A stretch of 64,000 bases of DNA from CAJXMH01 sp040220135 (GCA_040220135.1 JAVJTT010000026.1:180385-244384); one strand, 5' to 3'. Positions 53,684-61,708 are shown, counted from the first letter of the stretch. Numbers and translations are program-made. The notes: generated by a model from the sequence alone, not told the origin.

Positions 53684-54733
53684 ATGACAGTAGCACTTTC
53701 TATTCTTATATCTTTTTTCATCGTCTTGTTTGCTACACCTTCGTTTATCAAAGTAGCGGAGCTGAAAAATTTATTTGACGAACCGGGAGAAGCAAGAAAA
53801 CTTCATAAACATCGAGTTCCATCTATGGGTGGAATCATGATTTTTGCAGGCACGCTATTTTCTTTTTTGATCTGTTACCCTTCTGAAGACATAGGTTACA
53901 TTAAGTACCTTATTCCGAGTATCATCGTAATGTTCTTCATTGGAATAAAGGATGATATTATTGGTACAGCTGCTGTTAAAAAGCTAATTGGTCACTTGTT
54001 GGTAGCTTTTATTATGGTTTTAATGGCCGATATTAAGATCACCAGTTTGTATGGCATATTTGAAGTGAGAGACTTACCGGATTGGGCGAGCATTTCCCTT
54101 TCCATCTTCACCTTTGTCGTGATTATAAATGCCTTCAATATTATTGATGGAGTTGATGGCTTGGCCGGCGGTGTTGGCTGCATAGCTTCCATCGCTTTCG
54201 GCGTTTGGTTTTTGCTTGTCGGTAGCACGGTAGATGCCATCATTGCTTTTTCTTTGGCTGGTGCCTTGCTCGGTTTTTTACGCTTTAATTTTTACCCGGC
54301 TAATATTTTTATGGGAGACTCCGGTTCCCTAATTGTGGGTCTCATTATTTGCACTTTGGCCATTCGAGTCATTGAATTTTCCCCTGCGGCCATTCCCAGC
54401 AATATGATGAGTATTTCAAAGCCCATTTTTGCCATGTCAGTGCTTTCATACCCCTTGCTTGATACCTTTCGCATTTTTGTTTATCGCATGATCAAGGGGA
54501 CTTCACCTTTTCAGGCAGATAGCAACCACATTCATCATCGATTGATCAAATTGGGGCTTAATCACGCACAAACGGTTAGCATTATTTACCTTTTCAATAT
54601 CCTCTTGATTTCTTATTCGGTATTGGTGCAAGACCTAAATACCAGCATTACTTTCTTAATCCTGGCGATTATTGTTTTTGCTTCTATCGGTGCACTGTTT
54701 TTAGTGCCAATCAAAAGAGATAAAATAGATTAG
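53684..54733 (+). CDS. Undecaprenyl-phosphate sugar-1-phosphate transferase (WecA/MraY family)
   Basis: 349 residues, about ten membrane helices. Signature acidic motifs: IGIKDDIIG (~85-93), NAFNIIDGVDGLAGG (~150-164), FMGDSGSLIVG (~210) and the His-rich NHIHHRLIKLG loop near 280. It transfers a sugar-1-phosphate (commonly GlcNAc-1-P) to undecaprenyl phosphate, the first step of polymer assembly. Flanked by two Wzi-like genes, it is likely to start a capsule or O-antigen-like chain. Confidence 0.92.
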   Translation: MTVALSILISFFIVLFATPSFIKVAELKNLFDEPGEARKLHKHRVPSMGGIMIFAGTLFSFLICYPSEDIGYIKYLIPSIIVMFFIGIKDDIIGTAAVKKLIGHLLVAFIMVLMADIKITSLYGIFEVRDLPDWASISLSIFTFVVIINAFNIIDGVDGLAGGVGCIASIAFGVWFLLVGSTVDAIIAFSLAGALLGFLRFNFYPANIFMGDSGSLIVGLIICTLAIRVIEFSPAAIPSNMMSISKPIFAMSVLSYPLLDTFRIFVYRMIKGTSPFQADSNHIHHRLIKLGLNHAQTVSIIYLFNILLISYSVLVQDLNTSITFLILAIIVFASIGALFLVPIKRDKID

Positions 54734-54734
54734 C

Positions 54735-56252
54735 ATGCTACGCTTTAGTTTAGCCATGGTGTTTTGCTTAGCTTTCTTAGGGCAAACTAAGGGGCAAATT
54801 AGCCATGCAGAAAACCAATGGCGCTCTGATTCCATTAATTATCAAACGGAAGGTACTTTTCAATCAAAAGTCGATACTTTTTACTTTGAAGAGGCCCTGC
54901 TTGAGGTCCGCTCAGGAGATCTAAAATTGGGGGCAATACCTGTGGTAGATGTCTTAAGTGGACAAGACCTTACACAAGAAGAATTGGCAAATCGCTTTGG
55001 TTTTGGAGCACAATTGGCAGCTGATTATAGAAAATGGAAGTTTAGAGCACTTTACCTTAATTTGAATGCCGACTATTTAAACTATCAAAATCGATACATC
55101 GACTCAAAAAAGGTGGTACCCGGCATGAATGTAGCCCGAGGGACTAGTACCATTAACAGCGATTTTATTGATGCCTTTGTGCAATATAAAAGCCGGCGTT
55201 TTTTCACTTTTGAAGCTGGTTACGGGCGCAACTTTATTGGCAATGGCTACCGCTCTCTATTGCTTTCAGATTTTGGTAATGCTATGCCTTACTTTAAGCT
55301 AGAAACCAGTTTTTGGAAAATTAAGTACACCAATCTTTTTGCCATGCAGCAAAACATTTATGGTGTTGAGGGCAGACCTTCTTGGTTTCAGCGAAAGTAC
55401 ACGGCCACGCATTTTTTAGATTGGCAAATAGTAGACTGGTTGAGCATCGGCATTTTTGAAAGCATAGTATGGGCCGGAAATGAAGGCAACTACCAAAGAG
55501 GCTTTGATGCGCAATACCTGAATCCGGTTATTTTTTATCGACCGGTAGAGTTCTCGCTTGGCTCATCAGATAACGCCTTGCTAGGAGCCAATCTTAAAGT
55601 AACACCATCTAAAACTCAAAAATTTTATTTTCAGCTGCTCTTTGATGAGTTCTTGCTCGATGAGTTGAGGGCTGACCTTAATCAGTATCGAAACCCTGAT
55701 CAAGACATTCAATCTGGCTGGTGGGCCAATAAATATGGAATACAAGCAGGCTGGCAAGGAGCGAATGACTTTGGGATAAAGGGACTTTCTCATTTGATAG
55801 AATTTAATATAGTCCGTCCGTTTACATACGCCCATACTAACCCAAGCCAAGCTTACAGTAACTACAATCAATCTTTAGCGCATCCATTAGGGGCCAACTT
55901 TCAAGAGTTGGTAAGTCGAATTCAATACCGAAAGAACCGTTGGGCTATAAGTTTGCAATACAACAATTCCTTGAGAGGGGTTTCACCTGTGGGAACAAAC
56001 TTTGGAGACAATCTAGAGCTTTCGAATCAGAACCGAGAGAAGGAATATGAAAATTACATCGGACAAGGAATTAGCAGTCGCACTCAAATGGCTGATGCTA
56101 AAGTTTCTTATCTGCTAAAGCCCAAATGGAATTTGACCGCTAGTCTCGGTTATTTTTGGAGGGAAGAGAAAAGTGACTTTACTCATTACAAAGACCAATT
56201 AATTTACCTCCGACTGCGAACAAATTTGTTTAATCGATACTTTGATTTTTAG
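54735..56252 (+). CDS. Wzi-like capsule assembly outer-membrane protein, copy 2
   Basis: 505 residues, the same length as copy 1. Signal peptide (~1-20, LGQTKGQ), core FEAGYGRNFIGNGYRSLLLSD with the same GNGYRS motif, and a C-terminal NLFNRYFDF. Sequence similarity to copy 1 is spread over the whole barrel. Starts 1 nt after the WecA-like gene. Its different loops suggest that the two copies bind different parts of the capsule or work together. Confidence 0.84.
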   Translation: MLRFSLAMVFCLAFLGQTKGQISHAENQWRSDSINYQTEGTFQSKVDTFYFEEALLEVRSGDLKLGAIPVVDVLSGQDLTQEELANRFGFGAQLAADYRKWKFRALYLNLNADYLNYQNRYIDSKKVVPGMNVARGTSTINSDFIDAFVQYKSRRFFTFEAGYGRNFIGNGYRSLLLSDFGNAMPYFKLETSFWKIKYTNLFAMQQNIYGVEGRPSWFQRKYTATHFLDWQIVDWLSIGIFESIVWAGNEGNYQRGFDAQYLNPVIFYRPVEFSLGSSDNALLGANLKVTPSKTQKFYFQLLFDEFLLDELRADLNQYRNPDQDIQSGWWANKYGIQAGWQGANDFGIKGLSHLIEFNIVRPFTYAHTNPSQAYSNYNQSLAHPLGANFQELVSRIQYRKNRWAISLQYNNSLRGVSPVGTNFGDNLELSNQNREKEYENYIGQGISSRTQMADAKVSYLLKPKWNLTASLGYFWREEKSDFTHYKDQLIYLRLRTNLFNRYFDF

Positions 56253-56284
56253 CTGTAAGAGCAACTTACAAGAAGTGAATTAAG

Positions 56285-56292
56285 TATTTTTG
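56285..56292 (+). promoter_or_regulatory. TAnnTTTG -7 box upstream of ctaB operon
   Basis: TATTTTTG is 21 nt upstream of the ctaB ATG at 56314. No -33 TTG at the usual distance. Confidence 0.45.
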
Positions 56293-56313
56293 CACCCTCG
56301 AAGAAGTTTGTAT

Positions 56314-57207
56314 ATGGAGGTATCTTCTGAAAAAGCCATTTCGTTAAATTTTGTGCTAGCAAAGTTGAAAGACTACGCAGCTTTCTTTAAGCTGAGACTG
56401 GCTTCTTTGGTTGTGTTTTCTGCGGCCATGGGATACTTGATTGCCGCAGAACATGTTAATGGTGCCGAATTATTATACCTCTGTATAGGCGGCTTTTTAG
56501 TAACCGGATCTTCTAATGGCTTCAATCAAATTATTGAAAAAGACTTAGATGGCTTAATGAGCCGAACCCAGTTGCGTCCACTAGTTACTGGTAGAATGGG
56601 TGTAAACGAAGCCTATTGGGTGGCATCTATAAGTGGTTTAATTGGAATTTGTATGCTATGGATTCTGTTAAACCCCTTGAGCGGAATTTTAGGGGCTTTA
56701 GCTTTATTCCTTTATGTAGCGGTTTACACTCCCTTAAAGCAATTAACCCCTTGGGCTGTTTTTGTTGGGGCTTTTCCCGGAGCCATTCCGCCCATGTTGG
56801 GCTATGTGGCCTATAGCGGAGAATTTGGCCTAGAGCCTGGGCTGCTTTTTGCTTTGCAATTCATGTGGCAGTTTCCTCATTTTTGGGCCATTGCCTGGAA
56901 GGCTGATGAAGATTATGCCAAAGCCGGTTTTCGACTTTTGCCTTCTAAAGGAGGCAAGGATATTACTTCAGCCTTCATGATCTTGCTCTATTGCTTGTTT
57001 ATGATTTTGGTGAGCATGTTGCCAACCTTTTTTGGTATTACCGGGCGCTTGGCTTTAAGCTTGTTTTTGATTGCCGGCTTGTTAATGCTTTGGCCCTCTA
57101 TTAAGCTTTTCCAAAAAAAGTCTAACAAAGCGGCAACCAAAGTAATGTTTGCAAGTTTTATATACGTGCCCATAGTTTTAGTGGCATGGTATATTGATAA
57201 AGTTTAA
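56314..57207 (+). CDS. ctaB: Protoheme IX farnesyltransferase (heme O synthase)
   Basis: 297 residues from the ATG at 56314. About nine helices; prenyltransferase motif NQIIEKDLDGLMSRTQLRPLVTGRM (asparagine and two aspartates) and YTPLKQLTPW, plus WQFPHFWAIAWKADEDYAKAGF. It converts heme B to heme O for cytochrome oxidase. First gene of an operon with oxidase subunits. Confidence 0.95.
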   Translation: MEVSSEKAISLNFVLAKLKDYAAFFKLRLASLVVFSAAMGYLIAAEHVNGAELLYLCIGGFLVTGSSNGFNQIIEKDLDGLMSRTQLRPLVTGRMGVNEAYWVASISGLIGICMLWILLNPLSGILGALALFLYVAVYTPLKQLTPWAVFVGAFPGAIPPMLGYVAYSGEFGLEPGLLFALQFMWQFPHFWAIAWKADEDYAKAGFRLLPSKGGKDITSAFMILLYCLFMILVSMLPTFFGITGRLALSLFLIAGLLMLWPSIKLFQKKSNKAATKVMFASFIYVPIVLVAWYIDKV

Positions 57208-57211
57208 ATTG

Positions 57212-57802
57212 ATGATAGAAGCAACTTTGGATAAAAAAGAATATCAGGAATACAAAAGAAAGCGAGTCTCAAAGCCCTTGTTGGTAATGGGAATGTTGAG
57301 CATTGTAATGCTATTTGCCGGTTTAACAAGTGCTGTAATTGTTAGAAAGGGCGATGGAAACTGGCTACAGTTTGAGCTCCCTGAAATGTTTTTGTGGAGT
57401 ACCCTTGTGATTGCTGTCAGTAGCATCAGTATGATTTGGGCTAATTATGCGGCAAAAAAAGACAATAAAGCGGCGATAAAGTCGGCCGTTTCACTTACTA
57501 TGATACTCGGAATTGCTTTTATAGTAATGCAGCTGTTGGGCTATGGAAAGCTGATAGATGCAGGCATTTTCTTTACCGGACCTAGTCAAAATGCCTCAGG
57601 TTCTTATTTATACATCATTTCTTGGATGCACTTACTGCATTTAGTAGGTGGAATGATAGCCTTGGGTGTAGTACTTTTTAATGCCTTTAGAGAAAAATAT
57701 TCGTCAAAAAATTTATTAGGTTTGCAGGTGTGTTCCATGTACTGGCATTTTATGGGCGGTATTTGGATTTATTTATACATATTCTTTAGAACGGTTATTT
57801 AA
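57212..57802 (+). CDS. Cytochrome c oxidase subunit III-like protein, short form
   Basis: 196 residues from ATG 57212 (the extension to 57194 overlaps ctaB). Five helices; conserved end SYLYIISWMHLLHLVGGMIALG and YWHFMGGIWIYLYIFF of the CoxIII superfamily. A truncated subunit III lacking the first two helices is usual in Bacteroidota. The next gene is a longer subunit III 10 nt downstream. Confidence 0.9.
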   Translation: MIEATLDKKEYQEYKRKRVSKPLLVMGMLSIVMLFAGLTSAVIVRKGDGNWLQFELPEMFLWSTLVIAVSSISMIWANYAAKKDNKAAIKSAVSLTMILGIAFIVMQLLGYGKLIDAGIFFTGPSQNASGSYLYIISWMHLLHLVGGMIALGVVLFNAFREKYSSKNLLGLQVCSMYWHFMGGIWIYLYIFFRTVI

Positions 57803-57812
57803 TTTAATTCTT

Positions 57813-58616
57813 ATGGCAGGACATTCTACGCCGGTTGATGCAAAGAAATTGTGGGGAGGAGGAATTTCTCCTTTCAATGTTAGTTATGGAAAGATCATGA
57901 TGTGGTTTTTCTTGGTATCTGATGCTTTTACATTTTCCGCTTTGTTAATTTCTTACGGTTACATGAGACACCGTTTTGAAGAAGTTTGGCCGATAGCTGA
58001 AAACGTATTTACCCACTTCCCCTTTATGCATGGTGATCACCCACTTTTATATGTGGCTTTGATGACCTTCATCTTGATCATGAGTTCGGTAACCATGGTG
58101 TTAGCCGTTGAGGCAGGGCATCGTATGAACAAAAAAGGCGTTACCCTTTGGATGACATTGACCATTGTAGGTGGTTTAATATTCGTTGGTTCACAAGCTT
58201 GGGAATGGTATCATTTTATCCATGGCACTGAGTTAGGCGCTTTGCAACTAGCTGATGGAACCATTGCTCAATGGCTTTCTGATGCCAAAGAAGGCTTATT
58301 GTTGCCCAGTGGAGTTGAGGTAACCGGAGCGGAAGCGGCAGCCTTGATTCAGTCAGGTACTGAGGTTTATGGGGCTAACTTAACCGTTAATGAATATGGA
58401 GTACCCTTGTTTGGTGACTTTTTCTTCTTTATTACCGGTTTCCACGGAACTCACGTATTTAGTGGGGTGGTTTTGAATTTTATCATTTTTGTGAATGTGT
58501 TGAAAGGGACCTATGAGAAAAGAGGACATTACGAAATGGTAGAAAAAGTAGGCCTTTATTGGCACTTTGTTGACTTAGTATGGGTATTCGTATTTACCTT
58601 CTTCTATTTAATATAA
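57813..58616 (+). CDS. Cytochrome c oxidase subunit III
   Basis: 267 residues with five to seven helices. GKIMMWFFLVSDAFTFSALLISYGYMRHR, QAWEWYHFIHG and the ending KVGLYWHFVDLVWVFVFTFFYL match CoxIII. A polar insert of about 50 residues (~155-195), rich in Gly/Ala, sits before FHGTHVFSGV, longer than in proteobacterial CoxIII. Second oxidase subunit of the operon. Confidence 0.93.
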   Translation: MAGHSTPVDAKKLWGGGISPFNVSYGKIMMWFFLVSDAFTFSALLISYGYMRHRFEEVWPIAENVFTHFPFMHGDHPLLYVALMTFILIMSSVTMVLAVEAGHRMNKKGVTLWMTLTIVGGLIFVGSQAWEWYHFIHGTELGALQLADGTIAQWLSDAKEGLLLPSGVEVTGAEAAALIQSGTEVYGANLTVNEYGVPLFGDFFFFITGFHGTHVFSGVVLNFIIFVNVLKGTYEKRGHYEMVEKVGLYWHFVDLVWVFVFTFFYLI

Positions 58617-58638
58617 TTTACCTTAGAATATTTAAGAT

Positions 58639-59001
58639 ATGTCTGATTACGATAGAACCGCAGAATATGTGAATCACCACTCTGAAGAAGAGGGAAAGAA
58701 AATGCGTAAAACCATTTGGGTTATCTTCTGGCTTTTACTAGCTGTAACAGCTGTGGAAGTAACCTTGGGTTTGATCTGGAAAGATATGGGCCTCGCCTGG
58801 ACATTTGTGAAGTGGACTTTCATAGTTCTTACACTTGTTAAGGCTTACTACATTGTAGCATACTACATGCACTTAAAGCATGAATATAAAAACTTTATAT
58901 ATGCAGTAGCGTTACCCTATATAGTATTAGTAGCCTATTTAATTGTGATGGCACTAACTGAAGCTATTTATATTCACAATGAGGCCGATATGCTGATGTG
59001 A
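58639..59001 (+). CDS. Cytochrome c oxidase subunit IV family protein
   Basis: 120 residues, three helices (~24-42, 50-72, 83-108). Pattern TFVKWTFIVLTLVKAYYIVAYYMHLKHEYKNF is typical of the small Bacteroidota subunit IV (prokaryotic COX4 type). It stabilises the oxidase complex; located after subunit III and before SCO. Confidence 0.9.
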   Translation: MSDYDRTAEYVNHHSEEEGKKMRKTIWVIFWLLLAVTAVEVTLGLIWKDMGLAWTFVKWTFIVLTLVKAYYIVAYYMHLKHEYKNFIYAVALPYIVLVAYLIVMALTEAIYIHNEADMLM

Positions 59002-59012
59002 CCTTGTAGTTT

Positions 59013-59681
59013 ATGAAAAACAAAAGACTTCAAAAGGTAGTAATCTTGATCTCGATCTTGTTACTACCTTCTTTATTTTACCTTTTTTTACATACCGGAG
59101 TAAACAACTTTAAGCGGCTTCCCATCATAGGGCCTAAAGAAGTTCAGGCTAATGGTGATACCTTGTATCATACCATTCCTGATTTTTCTTTTACCAATCA
59201 GAACGGTGAAAAGGTAACCCAAGCAGATTTTGAAGGGAAGATCTATGTAGCTGACTTTTTCTTTGCTACCTGCCCCACCATTTGTCCTAAAATGGCCACC
59301 CACATGTTAGAGCTGCAAAAGCACTTCTACGATCGCAAAGATTTCAGACTATTGTCGCATACCGTCAACCCTTCGCACGATAGTGTAGAGGTGCTTCGAG
59401 CTTATGCCGATAAAGTACATGCGATGGATTCAGTTTGGACTTTTGTAACCGGAGACAAAGAAGACATTTATCAAGTGGCATTTGAAGGTTATTTTGCCAA
59501 TGCTATGGTAGACGATTTGGCACCGGGCGGTTTTCTGCACACTTCAAATTTAATCTTGGTGGATAAACAAGGTCGCATTCGAGGTGTTTTTGATGGGACG
59601 AGCACTTCTGAAACCAATGATCTAATGGATGCGATTGAAATCCTTTACCGTGAAGAGTTTGCTCCTTTGAAAGAGAAGTAG
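59013..59681 (+). CDS. SCO1/SenC family copper chaperone
   Basis: 222 residues. N-terminal anchor (~8-26), then thioredoxin-like domain with CPTICPKM (CxxxC copper site), SHTVNPSHDS and His in GFLHTSNLILVD. It delivers copper to the CuA site of subunit II. Part of the oxidase operon; DUF420 follows after a 221-nt gap containing a purine-rich repeat. Confidence 0.93.
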   Translation: MKNKRLQKVVILISILLLPSLFYLFLHTGVNNFKRLPIIGPKEVQANGDTLYHTIPDFSFTNQNGEKVTQADFEGKIYVADFFFATCPTICPKMATHMLELQKHFYDRKDFRLLSHTVNPSHDSVEVLRAYADKVHAMDSVWTFVTGDKEDIYQVAFEGYFANAMVDDLAPGGFLHTSNLILVDKQGRIRGVFDGTSTSETNDLMDAIEILYREEFAPLKEK

Positions 59682-59682
59682 A

Positions 59683-59800
59683 ACTAGAGCAGAGAGGATA
59701 GAGCAGAGAGGATAGAGAAGGGAGTATTGAGTATAGAGAGGAGAGTAGAGAGAAGGGAGTATAGAGTAGAGAGAATAGAGTAGAGAGAATAGACTTTAGA
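59683..59800. repeat. Purine-rich AGAG/GGATAGAG tandem repeat
   Basis: Degenerate tandem units such as GAGCAGAGAGGATA, GAGTAGAGAGAA and GGGAGTAT, almost pure A/G on the plus strand. Between the SCO and DUF420 genes. No gene seen; the minus-strand open frame here is a run of LysSerThr-type low-complexity codons. Confidence 0.8.
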
Positions 59801-59902
59801 CCTTAGATATAGATAGTGAGTAGGAATTGAGTTGAAACCTTGAATCTTTAATCCTTTATCTAGCAAAAGCTAAGGCGCAGAAGTTTAAAAAAAGAGAAAT
59901 AA

Positions 59903-60430
59903 ATGGGGAAAGTAAATAATCAAAAATTTAAGTCGCTTATCATTATTGCGTCAGTTTTGATTCCGGTGGTAGTGGCTGTTTTGTACTTGATGCCTAAAAG
60001 CTGGGAAGTAGGAGATGAAGTCTTTTTTCTGCCGAAATTAAATGCTTTTATCAACGGCCTTACTACCCTTGTTTTAATTGCAGGCTTGATTGCGATAAAG
60101 AAGAAGAACATTATTCTGCATAAGAGATTGATGATCTCAGCTTTGGTTTTATCGGTCTTGTTTTTACTCTCTTACGTGACCTACCACACCTTAGCAGAAT
60201 CAACTCCTTATGGTGGCGAGGGCATGATGCGGAACATTTACTTCTTCATTCTCATCACCCACATCCTACTTGCCATTGCCATTGTGCCATTGGTCTTGAT
60301 CACCTTTGTTAGGGCACTGTCAGAAAAATTTGATAAGCACAAAAAAATTGCTCGCATTACCTTACCCATTTGGCTGTATGTAACCATAACCGGAGTGGTG
60401 GTGTATTTAATGATTTCGCCTTATTATTAG
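59903..60430 (+). CDS. DUF420 family membrane protein
   Basis: 175 residues, four to five helices. The pattern LPKLNAFINGLTTLVLIAGLIAIKKKNIILHKRLM followed by LFLLSYVTYHTL and THILLAIAIVPLVLITFVRAL is typical of DUF420, a family with conserved His residues commonly encoded next to cytochrome oxidase genes. Function unknown; likely an oxidase assembly factor. Confidence 0.88.
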   Translation: MGKVNNQKFKSLIIIASVLIPVVVAVLYLMPKSWEVGDEVFFLPKLNAFINGLTTLVLIAGLIAIKKKNIILHKRLMISALVLSVLFLLSYVTYHTLAESTPYGGEGMMRNIYFFILITHILLAIAIVPLVLITFVRALSEKFDKHKKIARITLPIWLYVTITGVVVYLMISPYY

Positions 60431-60592
60431 GAAGATAGCATACTTTGTTACCCTTTTAATTCTTTATCACATCTAATAAAGTTTTGTTCTGAACTCTCAG
60501 AAAAGCCACTTCAGAGTTTGAATGTTGAATGAGCTCCAAACCTTCATTTATATCTTTCTTCGATGGGTTTAATGTCTCAGCATTATTATAAA

Positions 60593-60749
60593 AATTTGAG
60601 TTTCTTTTTTTCACAATACTCTTTCAATGTTTTTTGTATCTTGAACGCTGAAAGCTAGTAGGATGGAAAACGTATTTAATTTCTTAATGAACGCTTACAA
60701 TTGTTTCTTCTCGTTTAAAAACGGCTAATGCAACATACTACTACGTTAG
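60593..60749 (+). repeat. Repeat A, copy 1
   Basis: About 157 nt nearly identical, in order and orientation, to 63700-63856. Shared anchors: TTGAGTTTCT, CTTTCAATGTTTTTTGTATC, TTGAACGCTGAAA, GGATGGAAAACGTATTTAA, TAATGCAA and TACGTT(A/G)G. An internal imperfect inverted pair (ACGTATTTAA / GTTTAAAAACG) may form a stem. It ends in CGTTAG, 46 nt before the antitoxin ATG. Confidence 0.85.
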
Positions 60750-60782
60750 GGGGGCATAGTCCGAACGAAAGGGAGAATTAAC

Positions 60783-60790
60783 TAACTTTG
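60783..60790 (+). promoter_or_regulatory. TAnnTTTG -7 box of the first toxin-antitoxin module
   Basis: TAACTTTG ends 4 nt before the ATG at 60795. Confidence 0.5.
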
Positions 60791-60794
60791 AGAT

Positions 60795-61037
60795 ATGACT
60801 CAAATTGACATTTTAAGAAATAATTTGATAGATCGCTTATTAAATGTTGACAATCCTAAGCTTCTCAAAGCTTTAGACTCTCTGCTTAAGGAGTCGTCAG
60901 GCAAATCAGATACTTACAGATTTACTAAGGAGCAGCTCGAGCTCTTAAAAAAAAGTGACCAAGATATCGCAGATGGCAGAACCCACTCCCATGAAAGTGT
61001 TATAAATGATGCTAGAGAGTGGATAAAGAAAAAGTAA
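60795..61037 (+). CDS. Antitoxin of a ParE/RelE-type module
   Basis: 80 residues, helical and charged; N-terminus TQIDILRNNLIDRLLNVDNPKLLKALDSLL, C-terminus QDIADGRTHSHESVINDAREWIKKK. It resembles small addiction-module antitoxins of Bacteroidota that pair with ParE/RelE toxins. No strong DNA-binding motif is obvious. It overlaps the toxin start by 19 nt, the usual antitoxin-first order. Confidence 0.82.
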   Translation: MTQIDILRNNLIDRLLNVDNPKLLKALDSLLKESSGKSDTYRFTKEQLELLKKSDQDIADGRTHSHESVINDAREWIKKK

Positions 61038-61342
61038 GGTTTGAAATAGTTTGGACTGAAACAGCAAAATCTCAATTTCTTGACATATTAGCGTATTGGA
61101 TTCAAAAGAATCATTCAAATAATTATTCTTTAAAAATAATTGACCTAGTTGAGGATCGACTAGATTTCATCTCGACTAACCCTAAAGCTTCGACTAAAAC
61201 AGATTACTCTGCTACTAGAAAATGCGCAATGGGGCATTTCAGTATAATCTATAAATTGACGAAAGATAAAATTTATATTACTGCTTTTTGGGATAATCGT
61301 CAAAGTCCTGATAAACTACAAAAGATTTTAAAAGAAAAATAG
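61019..61342 (+). CDS. ParE/RelE-family toxin
   Basis: 107 residues from a GTG start 19 nt inside the antitoxin gene. ParE/RelE fold segments: FEIVWTETAKSQFLDILAYW, LVEDRLDFISTNPKAST, and C-terminal FSIIYKLTKDKIYITAFWDNRQSPDKL, with the typical FWDNRQ ending. It would poison gyrase (ParE) or cleave mRNA on the ribosome (RelE); which one cannot be told. The stop lies 6 nt before repeat B1. Confidence 0.88.
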   Translation: MDKEKVRFEIVWTETAKSQFLDILAYWIQKNHSNNYSLKIIDLVEDRLDFISTNPKASTKTDYSATRKCAMGHFSIIYKLTKDKIYITAFWDNRQSPDKLQKILKEK

Positions 61343-61348
61343 CGCCCC

Positions 61349-61646
61349 CTAACAGCACCTCAAACACATGTGCACAAGGGTTTTCAATAATCATTCGTTG
61401 GGCAAAGGGCCATGCCGCGATCCGCTCCTGCCTGCAGTAGCTGAAAGCTACTTTCGGCGAAAGCACGGGCGCAGCGAAGTAATTGCCTCTACTCTACTTC
61501 CGATTGGCGTAGCTTTAAGTACTGAATTTCGCCGTGCTTCGATTTAGCTTCTGAAGTTTCAGCGGCTTTCCCGCCAAAGGCGGATAAGTCGCTACTTTAG
61601 TAGTCATAATCAAAAACCGACACACCTGCTTTAGCCAAAACGTTAG
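61349..61646 (+). repeat. Repeat B, copy 1: long nested fold-back element
   Basis: 298 nt, nearly identical to 62786-63080. Bounded by CTAAC (61349-61353) and GTTAG (61642-61646). Inner arms: GCTGAAAGCTAC... (61440-61471) with ...GCTTCTGAAGTTTCAGC (61530-61563), including CGAAAGCACGG / CCGTGCTTCG. Outer arms: GGGTTTTCAATAATCAT (61378-61394) with GTCATAATCAAAAACC (61603-61618). A small side hairpin CCGCC-AAA-GGCGG is at 61571-61583. The nested pairing suggests a folded single-strand structure. Confidence 0.85.
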
Positions 61647-61658
61647 CAACAAGCCTAC

Positions 61659-61693
61659 AAATGTTACCAATTTGGTAACATTTAGTACATTTG
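61659..61693 (+). promoter_or_regulatory. higBA operator (palindrome) and -7 box
   Basis: Perfect inverted repeat with 12-nt arms AAATGTTACCAA (61659-61670) and its complement (61672-61683) around one central T, directly followed by TACATTTG (61686-61693), an exact TAnnTTTG box. The palindrome would be bound by HigA to repress the module. Confidence 0.75.
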
Positions 61694-61708
61694 CCTTAAA
61701 CTTTTAGT

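Larger units (their letters stand above)
60431..60794. other. 364-nt intergenic region holding repeat A copy 1
   Basis: No gene seen. The first ~160 nt are featureless AT-rich DNA; the rest is repeat A1 (60593-60749) and a short promoter zone before the antitoxin gene. Confidence 0.7.
61343..61708. other. 366-nt intergenic region holding repeat B copy 1 and the higBA promoter
   Basis: No gene seen. Repeat B1 fills 61349-61646; the remaining 62 nt hold a palindromic operator and promoter of the next module. Confidence 0.8.

Noticed and set aside
61278..61466. Minus-strand frame reaching into repeat B1
   Set aside because: Translation of palindromic repeat and of the reverse of the toxin gene.
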